From the NCBI RefSeq assembly GCF_002811955.1, contig NZ_NPEF01000137.1:4540-10940 (forward strand): DNA of 6,401 nucleotides, written 5' to 3'. Shown here one piece after another: positions 1 to 6,401 of the stretch. This DNA comes from Leptospira ellisii (lineage in GTDB: Bacteria; Spirochaetota; Leptospiria; Leptospirales; Leptospiraceae). The notes beneath the pieces were generated by a model. It saw only the letters and a list, made by a program, of their open reading frames with translations. It was not told the origin of the DNA and did not search any database. The translations under genes were made by a program, and so were the position numbers. Numbering within the stretch: the stretch's first letter is position 1; each line of letters opens with the position of its first letter.

Positions 1-303
1 CCCGAAAATCGGGACCAACGGAAGATAAACAAGCGGAGCCAGCCAGCGATATCCCTTGAGCGAATGGCTGAGTTTTCGGACCGCGAAAAATCCCGGGTAT
101 CTTCTGCCGTCCGCGATCATTTGGACGTTCCCTTCCGCGACGTTTATATTCAGGGTAGGATGAATCTCCTTCAGTTCCTTTTCGGAAAAATCTCGGAACG
201 AACGGAATCGGATCGACGGGTTCAGATTCAACTTTTGAAGTCTTTCGGCGAGCCGGTCGCAGAAGCGGCAGTCTCCGTCGTATAAAAAAACAAGCGCGTT
301 CAT
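1..303 (-). CDS. DCC-family (DUF393) thiol-disulfide oxidoreductase-like protein, 3' end off the left edge
   Basis: The first 101 codons are present and the gene continues past the left edge. The N-terminus reads MNALVFLYDGDCRFC, the hallmark of the DCC/DUF393 family: a short beta strand, then D9-G-D-C12-x-x-C15, a thioredoxin-like CxxC. The family is predicted to have a thioredoxin-like fold and redox activity, but substrates are mostly unknown. Residues near 70-80 (RRYPGFFAVRKL) and the hydrophobic WLAPLVYLPLVP near 88-99 also fit. A typical member is about 110-150 aa, so roughly a quarter or more is missing. The ATG at 303 is chosen because the family motif starts within nine residues of it; an AAGGAAA at 314-320 (minus strand) lies 10 nt upstream, a slightly distant ribosome site. 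It has the same orientation as the upstream bfr operon but a 265-nt gap separates them, so it may have its own promoter. The family call is firm; the exact role is unknown. Confidence 0.85.
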   Translation of the reverse strand, partial: MNALVFLYDGDCRFCDRLAERLQKLNLNPSIRFRSFRDFSEKELKEIHPTLNINVAEGNVQMIADGRRYPGFFAVRKLSHSLKGYRWLAPLVYLPLVPIFG

Positions 304-336
304 ATCTCGAATATTTCCTTTTTTGAATGTAGTTTG

Positions 337-356
337 CGTCGTCGGAACTACGTCGA
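337..356 (+). repeat. Copy 1 of a degenerate 20-nt intergenic repeat
   Basis: The 20-mer CGTCGTCGGAACTACGTCGA matches the copy at 478-497 at 16 of 20 positions, with a core of CGTCGGAA-Y-TACG-W-CG (340-355) matching at 14 of 16. Both copies lie in the same intergenic gap, 141 nt apart and in the same orientation. Leptospira genomes, as I recall them, carry many short intergenic elements built on GGAACT/AGTTCC cores, and this may be a degenerate one; that link is inference. Chance similarity is possible at this length. Confidence 0.45.
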
Positions 357-445
357 TCCCCCGTGCGACGCGCGCCCCGCCCAGAATCGGGTGGAGGAGG
401 AGAGGCGGCGGGAGAAAATCCGGACGATTTCCCTTATCACAATCA

Positions 446-462
446 CACTTTCCCGTAAAGTG
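446..462. other. Small hairpin, 6-bp stem and 5-nt loop
   Basis: CACTTT (446-451) and AAAGTG (457-462) form a perfect 6-bp stem around the loop CCCGT. Neither strand has a T-tract directly after it, so it does not look like an intrinsic terminator. It could lie in the 3' trailer of the NAGS-like transcript or the 5' leader of the DCC-family gene. A stem this short may be fortuitous. Confidence 0.25.
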
Positions 463-477
463 GAAATCTTCCTTCTT

Positions 478-497
478 AGACGTCGGAATTACGACGA
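478..497 (+). repeat. Copy 2 of a degenerate 20-nt intergenic repeat
   Basis: AGACGTCGGAATTACGACGA is the partner of the copy at 337-356. Unlike copy 1, its core is itself close to palindromic: CGTCG-GAATTA-CGACG at 481-496 pairs with itself at 14 of 16 positions, so it could bind a dimeric protein or form a cruciform or RNA hairpin. No function can be assigned from sequence alone. Confidence 0.45.
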
Positions 498-568
498 CAA
501 AGGACGAATTTTCGCTCGGATGTTTCGTCTTCGTGGAAAGCGAACGGTTACGCTCCGCTATCTCGCTC

Positions 569-1684
569 CTAGGGGGCGCTGGATAGATCTTGCGGGAGGT
601 TCTTGAGGAAATAACAGATTTTTTGAATATTCTCTTCCTTGACTCCGATCCAAAAGTAGATCCAAATGTCTTCCTTCTGCATTCCGTCGCAAACCTTCAT
701 ATACCACTTCGAGATCGAATTCTCCTTACGCGCCCTCCAAAAAAGGACGGGAAAACGTTCCGCCATTCGATCCCAGATATCCCTTCCCACACCTTCTCCC
801 CGTGCGATTTCGTCCACCGCGAATTTGGAGAGAAAATAACCGAACTCGGTCTCTTTCACCAAGGCGCAACCCTTGTACTCGGATTCGAGCAGGATCCCCG
901 AAAAATTCTGGTCCCAAAATCCGGGTTTTAAGGATCGTTGAAAAGCCCGTTCTATGAGTTGCGTCATCTTCTCCCGGGAAACAGAACTTTGATCTTGGAC
1001 GAAATCGATCCTGTTTTTTCTGCGGATCAAAGTTCCGCTCCCCTTGATCGTGAAGAGCTCCTTTAAGAGCGAGGAGGCCGAGGTGATCGCGATGCCGAAG
1101 TCCTTGTCTTTTACGTTTTTATAAAGTTCTAAACAGGAACGGAGCAGCGGTTCGTCTGCCGGATCCGGAATCAATTCGGAATCGGCGTCGTAGATGGAGA
1201 CTTTTTCGCCCCGGGAATAAATTCCCCCTCTCGAACTCAAGTATATCAGTTTTTTTGTATGTAGTTCGCCGCAGAGTTTCGTCAAAAAGGAAAAAAGGGG
1301 GACCCCTTTCTCTTCCGAGACGAAAACTGGGAGTTTTTTTTCGGCTAACGCGGAAGTTACGGAAGCGGATACGTTTCCGAAGTTCCGAAAGAGTTTGCCG
1401 GGCAGCGCGGTTTCCGATTCCTCTTTGGAATGATTTTTGTAAAATAGGTTTGTATAGGAAATTCCGTCCTTATCCAAAACCACGACGGGATACAGCTCCA
1501 AACGATGCAGAAGTTTGAGGTTGTATAAAAGCGCTTCCGCCGATTCCATAAGCGTTCCGGAATCCGCGTAGATGACCGCGAATTTTTCCGGTTCGAGGGA
1601 GCGGAAGAGTTTGAGGAATTGAAACGAATCTTTCGTGTTCTCTGTTACTTCTAAAAGTTTAAGGAGAATTTCCTGATGTTTCAT
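569..1684 (-). CDS. N-acetylglutamate synthase-like protein: degenerate amino-acid-kinase domain plus vertebrate-type NAT domain
   Basis: This 371-aa protein probably makes N-acetylglutamate from glutamate and acetyl-CoA, the first step of arginine synthesis, in the cytoplasm. Residues about 20-235 resemble the acetylglutamate kinase fold; the best landmark is [14 protein letters not shown] at 209-222, typical of ArgB and NAGS proteins. Residues about 240-360 form a GNAT-type NAT domain: R295-G-E-G-V-G300 fits the acetyl-CoA loop, and [15 protein letters not shown] (314-328), DG (333-334) and WIYFWIG (341-347) follow the signature of animal and fungal NAGS and Xanthomonas-type NAGS-K. The kinase motifs look lost: the usual K-x-G-G loop is IYADSG (38-43), HGGGPQ is replaced by LDKDGI (70-75), and the N-x-N-A-D motif is not visible. 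I therefore expect synthase and no kinase activity. The ATG at 1684 follows the methyltransferase stop by 15 nt without a good Shine-Dalgarno, so translation may rely on coupling. No other arginine gene is nearby. Confidence 0.78.
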   Translation of the reverse strand: MKHQEILLKLLEVTENTKDSFQFLKLFRSLEPEKFAVIYADSGTLMESAEALLYNLKLLHRLELYPVVVLDKDGISYTNLFYKNHSKEESETALPGKLFRNFGNVSASVTSALAEKKLPVFVSEEKGVPLFSFLTKLCGELHTKKLIYLSSRGGIYSRGEKVSIYDADSELIPDPADEPLLRSCLELYKNVKDKDFGIAITSASSLLKELFTIKGSGTLIRRKNRIDFVQDQSSVSREKMTQLIERAFQRSLKPGFWDQNFSGILLESEYKGCALVKETEFGYFLSKFAVDEIARGEGVGRDIWDRMAERFPVLFWRARKENSISKWYMKVCDGMQKEDIWIYFWIGVKEENIQKICYFLKNLPQDLSSAP

Positions 1685-1699
1685 CCCGATTCGATTGGA

Positions 1700-2953
1700 T
1701 TATTTGCCCAAGGTGTAGGCAACCAATTTTCCTTTCAGCTTTCCGATCGTTAAGGATTGTTCCTTGTCTTTTTTCAACTTCAGAAATCCCAATAGGGAAG
1801 GATCGCCGCAGACGATCGCCAAAACGTTTTCGGCGAAATGATCCTTCAATTTTTTTCCCCAAGAGGAATAGGTATCCTTCGCTTCCTCCTTGGTTCCCAA
1901 ACGCACTCCGTACGGAGGATTCGTGACCACGAATCCGTTTCTGATTTCCTTTTCGTTTTGGGAATCCGCGGCGTCCGACAGGAAGAATTCTATCAAGTGA
2001 TCGACGCCCGCGTTTTTCGCGTTTAACTTGGCGAGTTCCAGCGTTTTCGCGTCGTTGTCCGAGGCGAAGATCGTCGTACGGGAAGGAGAAGGATTTTTTT
2101 CCCGCAGAGACGGTTCACCGAATAACTTTCGAAAGGGAAGCGAGGAACTAAGGCTTCTGAAGTTCGTATATCCTCCGTTTAACAGCTTTAAGGCGGCTTC
2201 GATGGCGATCGTTCCAGAACCGCAGAAGGGATCGTATAACGTCGATTTTACGTTCCAACCCGAATAACGCACCAAAGCCGCGGCCAGGATCTCCCGCATA
2301 GGAGCCTCGCCTCCGATTCTTCCGTGCCCCCTTTGCTGTAAGGGACGGGTGTTCAATCCCAGGGAAAGTTTCGCGTGATCGGAATGGGACCGTAGATAAA
2401 ACAGAAAATCGGGTTCGTCCCTGGATACGCGGGGAGGTTCCTTTCCCTTGGACCGAAAACGGTCGAAGATCGCGTCCTTGAGTTTGTAGGTCGCATAACG
2501 CGAATCCTTCAGCGAGTCCTTCGTCGTCGAGTCGATCCGGATGGAATGTTCCGAGTCGAGGATGGATTCGAACGGAAACCGAACGGCTTGATCGTAAAGA
2601 TCCTCGGGACTTTCCACCCTCCAGTATTTCAAGGAAACGCTGATTCCGGACGCGATTCCCGTGCTTAGGATGAATTCCCGAAGAGCTTTGGCGGAACCTT
2701 GGAAAAAAATTCCTCCCCGATTTTCGGAAAGGATTTTGAGGCCGAATTCAAGGATTTCCTCGCGGAGAAGTCCGGACAAACCGTCCGGACAAGAGGCGTG
2801 GTATTCGAATGAATCCGGTTTGGAGAAATCCCAATCGTTGCGGGAAGGATTCGGTTTTTCCTCCCGCGATCGTTTCGGGTCGAAGTTTTTTCCCGACGGT
2901 TTTCCGGTTTTAAAACGAAGCGATTTTTTCGGAGCGGTCTTTTTGTCGTTCAC
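1700..2953 (-). CDS. rlmL: THUMP-domain class I SAM-dependent rRNA methyltransferase, RlmL/YpsC type
   Basis: This 417-aa protein is predicted to methylate a guanine N2 in 23S rRNA (G2445 in E. coli numbering) with S-adenosylmethionine. Residues about 50-205 fit the THUMP RNA-binding region. The catalytic domain follows: [10 protein letters not shown] (203-212) is the conserved pre-domain motif, DPFCGSGT (241-248) the SAM-binding motif I, ASDND (297-301) the ribose-binding acidic motif, and NPPYG (345-349) the motif typical of enzymes methylating exocyclic amines. It matches the single-domain YpsC form, about 385 aa in Bacillus, rather than the E. coli RlmK-RlmL fusion of about 700 aa, so the RlmK half is absent. 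Residues 1-45 are an extra basic tail rich in Lys, Arg, Ser and Pro. The start is GTG at 2951-2953, overlapping the bfr stop as GTGA, which implies translational coupling. The exact target base is inferred from the family. Confidence 0.85.
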   Translation of the reverse strand: MNDKKTAPKKSLRFKTGKPSGKNFDPKRSREEKPNPSRNDWDFSKPDSFEYHASCPDGLSGLLREEILEFGLKILSENRGGIFFQGSAKALREFILSTGIASGISVSLKYWRVESPEDLYDQAVRFPFESILDSEHSIRIDSTTKDSLKDSRYATYKLKDAIFDRFRSKGKEPPRVSRDEPDFLFYLRSHSDHAKLSLGLNTRPLQQRGHGRIGGEAPMREILAAALVRYSGWNVKSTLYDPFCGSGTIAIEAALKLLNGGYTNFRSLSSSLPFRKLFGEPSLREKNPSPSRTTIFASDNDAKTLELAKLNAKNAGVDHLIEFFLSDAADSQNEKEIRNGFVVTNPPYGVRLGTKEEAKDTYSSWGKKLKDHFAENVLAIVCGDPSLLGFLKLKKDKEQSLTIGKLKGKLVAYTLGK

Positions 2954-3417
2954 TCGATTTGTTGCGCCAGATAATTTTCAACGCCGATTTGACGGATGAT
3001 CTCCTGCTGCGCCTCGATCCAATCGATGTGTTCCTCTTCGGAAACCAGGATCTTTTCGAAAAGTTCACGCGTTCCGTTGTCGTTGTTCTTAACCGCGATC
3101 GCTATTCCCCGGTTGAAACGTTCCACCGCGGCGTATTCGAGTTCCAGATCCACTTTGAGAATCTCTTCTATGTTTTTTCCCACGCTGATCTTCATGTATC
3201 GTTGCAGATCGGGAGCTCCGTCCAGATACAGAATACGGTCGATGACCTCGTCGGCGTGTTTCATCTCGTCGATGGATTCGTGTTTCATAAACTCGGCCAG
3301 TTTTTTGAAACCCCAATTCTTGTTCATCTTCGCGTGGATAAAATATTGATTGATTGCGGTAAGTTCGGCCGCGAGAACTTCGGCAAGAATTTCGAGTACT
3401 TCTTTGTTTCCTTTCAT
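2950..3417 (-). CDS. bfr: Bacterioferritin (haem-binding iron-storage ferritin)
   Basis: This 155-aa protein is of normal bacterioferritin length. The family forms 24-subunit cytoplasmic shells that oxidise Fe(II) and store it as a ferric mineral. All six di-iron ferroxidase ligands are at canonical positions: E18, E51, H54, E94, E127 and H130. M52, the axial ligand of haem at the subunit interface, is also present, so this should be a fully active haem-type Bfr rather than a plain ferritin or a Dps. The start is well supported: ATG at 3417 sits 8 nt after GAGGG on the minus strand. It is the first gene of a leftward operon and shares a GTGA overlap with the methyltransferase gene. A good -10/-35 pair and an inverted repeat lie just upstream, suggesting control by iron or peroxide, although the regulator cannot be identified here. 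Confidence 0.96.
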   Translation of the reverse strand: MKGNKEVLEILAEVLAAELTAINQYFIHAKMNKNWGFKKLAEFMKHESIDEMKHADEVIDRILYLDGAPDLQRYMKISVGKNIEEILKVDLELEYAAVERFNRGIAIAVKNNDNGTRELFEKILVSEEEHIDWIEAQQEIIRQIGVENYLAQQIE

Positions 3418-3441
3418 CTTTATTTCCCTCTTTAGACATTC

Positions 3442-3469
3442 AGTATAAAAATCATTCTTAAATTTGCAA
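3442..3469 (-). promoter_or_regulatory. Putative sigma-70-type promoter of the bfr operon
   Basis: Read on the minus strand, TTGCAA (3469-3464) and TATACT (3447-3442) are separated by 16 nt. The -10 element differs from TATAAT at one position, and the -35 keeps the important TTG. It lies 25 nt before the bfr ATG at 3417, which leaves a short leader of roughly 15-20 nt containing the GAGGG ribosome site. This is the best promoter match I can see in the window. Confidence 0.6.
3446..3460. promoter_or_regulatory. Possible Fur/PerR-family operator in the bfr promoter
   Basis: On the minus strand the 15-mer TAAGAAT-G-ATTTTTA is a 7-1-7 inverted repeat with one mismatched pair. It fills the spacer and touches the -10 element. 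Fur-family boxes have this 7-1-7 geometry, and it agrees at 10 of 14 positions with TGATAAT-N-ATTATCA and at 10 of 14 with the PerR-type TTATAAT-N-ATTATAA. Ferritin genes are common targets of such regulators. The stretch is AT-rich, so chance is a serious alternative. Confidence 0.35.
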
Positions 3470-3508
3470 GGATAGTTTAAAAACGAAGGGGAAAAGTTAC
3501 GGAGTGAA

Positions 3509-3528
3509 AGAGGATCGAATTTTTTTTG
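3509..3528 (+). promoter_or_regulatory. Possible ribosome site, T8 tract and alternative TTG start for the thiolase-like gene
   Basis: AGAGG (3509-3513) is the only good Shine-Dalgarno match near the thiolase-like gene. It is 12 nt upstream of a TTG at 3526-3528 that is in frame and would add 13 residues (MIFNLTKFKNIDA) before the ATG at 3565. The spacing is long, and a run of eight T residues (3520-3527) lies between the two and forms the first two bases of the TTG. The ATG at 3565 has no ribosome site of its own, so this element is relevant to choosing the start. Confidence 0.4.
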
Positions 3529-3564
3529 ATTTTCAATCTCACAAAATTCAAAAACATAGACGCA

Positions 3565-4683
<1,119 letters not shown>

Positions 4684-4696
4684 AAACGGAAATACA

Positions 4697-5724
4697 GTGA
4701 ACGAAAAAATACTTCTGATTCAAACCGCGTTTTTGGGGGACTTGATCCTGACGACCGCATTCTTCCGGGAAGTAAAACGGAAATATCCGAATTCGCATCT
4801 GACCGTGCTGGTCAACAAAGGAACCGAAGGAGTGCTCGAAGCCAACCCCCACATCGATCGTCTGATTCCTTTGGACAAAAGGGAATTTAAAAAATCCCTC
4901 TGGAAATTTATTTTCTTTCTTGCCGATCTTCGTAAGGAAAAATACGATCTTTGTCTTTTGCCGCATTTTTCGTTCCGCTCCACCTTGATCGGTTTCGCGA
5001 GCGGAGCCCGGGAGCGGATCGGTTATAGTTCCGCGGGTTTCTCCTTTCTGCTCACCAAACGGATCGATCGTCCTTTGCGAGGAAAACACGAGGTGGAAAA
5101 GTTATTTTCGCTGTTATACGATGAAGGCGAATTCTCCTCCTTGTCGAAACGTCCCGAACTTTTCTGGAAGGAGGAATCCGTTTTTCGCGTCCGCGTTCTG
5201 ATGAAGGAGCACGGTTTGGAAACGGGGAATTACATTCTTCTTGCGCCGAGTTCCGTGTGGGAAACGAAACGTATGCCCGCGGAAAAATTTCGGAGTTTAG
5301 GAAGACGTCTTTCGTCCGAACTCGGGAAAAAAATCGTACTCATCGGATCCAAAGCGGATGCGGAGTTATGCGAAGAGGTGGGGCAGGGTTTCGGAATCAA
5401 CTTCGCCGGAAAAACGAATCTTACGGAACTTTCGTTTTTGGTCTCCAAGGCCCTCCTCATGGTGAGCAACGACTCCTCTCCGATCCATTTCGCATCCGCA
5501 TTCAACATACCTACGTTAGCCGTTTTCGGCGCCACGATTCCCGACTTCGGTTATACGCCTCTGGCGGAACGGTCGATCGTATCGGGGATCGAAGGTTTAA
5601 GCTGCAGGCCATGCGGGATCCACGGAGGAAGGGTTTGTCCCGAGGGACATTTCCGCTGTATGAAGGAACAGGATCCGGACCGTTTGTTCGAATACGCAGT
5701 CCAATTAGGGAAAGGTAAAAATCC

Positions 5725-5728
<4 letters not shown>
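4697..5728 (+). CDS. waaF: ADP-heptose:LPS heptosyltransferase (GT9 family), WaaF type
   Basis: This 343-aa protein has the length of family GT9 heptosyltransferases, which add L-glycero-D-manno-heptose from ADP-heptose to the inner core of lipopolysaccharide on the cytoplasmic face of the inner membrane. The N-terminal Rossmann lobe begins ILLIQTAFLGDLILT, where D15 matches the proposed catalytic Asp of WaaC/WaaF. The C-terminal lobe has TKRMP (190-194), whose K191 matches the nucleotide-phosphate-binding lysine, and NDSSPIH (258-264), the donor-binding motif. A four-cysteine stretch follows: C303-x2-C306-x7-C314-x6-C321 with GH at 317-318, similar to the CxPC...CxxGHxxC tail seen in WaaF proteins. 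The start is GTG at 4697, preceded by CGGAAA. It is 13 nt from the thiolase-like gene and overlaps pepP by four bases. WaaF rather than WaaC or another GT9 enzyme is favoured by the cysteine tail but is not certain. Confidence 0.87.

Positions 5729-6401
<673 letters not shown>

Larger units (their letters stand above)
304..568. other. Non-coding stretch between the DCC-family gene and the NAGS-like gene
   Basis: This 265-nt stretch has no gene I can support. Open frames on the plus strand here are rich in Arg, have no family resemblance, and one runs into the end of the opposite-strand NAGS-like gene. It contains a degenerate 20-nt repeat pair (337-356 and 478-497), a GC-rich and partly purine-rich block at about 357-413, and a small hairpin at 446-462. 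I could not find a convincing rho-independent terminator for the NAGS-like gene or a clear -35/-10 pair for the DCC-family gene. It must carry the 5' leader of the latter unless that gene is read through from upstream. Confidence 0.6.

Noticed and set aside
64..285. Plus-strand open frame of 73 codons at the left edge
   Set aside because: It is antisense to the DCC-family gene, whose CxxC motif and family N-terminus are clear.
539..554. AGCG-N8-CGCT hairpin just after the NAGS-like stop as a terminator
   Set aside because: The stem is only 4 bp and the following T run on the minus strand is only three bases, too weak for an intrinsic terminator.
323..606. Two overlapping plus-strand open frames of 87-90 codons in the intergenic gap
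   Set aside because: Their products are Arg-rich with no recognisable domain, they have no convincing ribosome site, and one overlaps the end of the well-supported NAGS-like gene. The repeated RRRNY in one of them simply reflects the 20-nt DNA repeat pair.
569..1684. Calling the NAT/kinase-fold protein an acetylglutamate kinase (ArgB)
   Set aside because: The phosphate-binding and substrate motifs of the kinase are missing and a clear NAT acetyltransferase domain is present at the C-terminus.
2959..3435. Plus-strand open frame of 158 codons opposite bacterioferritin
   Set aside because: It lies antisense to a bacterioferritin with every catalytic residue in place; the long open frame is a by-product of that gene's codon use.
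3464..3492. Plus-strand promoter using the palindromic TTGCAA as -35 for the thiolase-like gene
   Set aside because: No acceptable -10 hexamer lies 16-18 nt downstream on the plus strand (the sequence there is AAGGGG-like).

Overview
The window looks like a chromosomal segment of a spirochaete, most probably Leptospira, and perhaps one of its higher-GC species. This placement is inferred from gene content (a GT9 lipopolysaccharide heptosyltransferase, bacterioferritin, and an N-acetylglutamate synthase with a vertebrate-type NAT domain), from frequent non-ATG starts, and from overall codon style. No 16S rRNA or other decisive marker is present. I see no mobile element, tRNA, rRNA, CRISPR array or phage gene.

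Layout. Two transcription units diverge from the intergenic region at about 3418-3564. Leftward (minus strand) runs bacterioferritin (3417-2950), then a THUMP-type rRNA methyltransferase (2953-1700), then an N-acetylglutamate synthase-like protein (1684-569). Bacterioferritin and the methyltransferase share a GTGA overlap, and a 15-nt gap separates the methyltransferase from the synthase, so the three are probably co-transcribed. After a 265-nt non-coding stretch (304-568) holding a degenerate 20-nt repeat pair and a GC-rich block, a further minus-strand gene begins at 303 and leaves the left edge. It encodes a DCC-family (DUF393) thiol-disulfide oxidoreductase-like protein.

Rightward (plus strand) runs a thiolase-fold protein (3565-4683), a WaaF-type heptosyltransferase (4697-5728), and a PepP-type Xaa-Pro aminopeptidase (5725 to the right edge, truncated). 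The gaps are 13 nt and a 4-nt ATGA overlap, again an operon layout.

The genes serve separate housekeeping roles: iron storage, ribosome modification, arginine biosynthesis, acyl-CoA chemistry, outer-membrane LPS core assembly and peptide turnover. No single pathway ties them together, and I find no convincing new multi-gene system. Two proteins merit a closer look. The thiolase-like protein has serine at both positions where thiolases carry their catalytic cysteines. The N-acetylglutamate synthase carries a kinase-fold domain that has lost its kinase motifs and is fused to a NAT domain of the kind known from animal NAGS. A 7-1-7 inverted repeat inside the putative bacterioferritin promoter is a plausible but unproven Fur/PerR-family operator.
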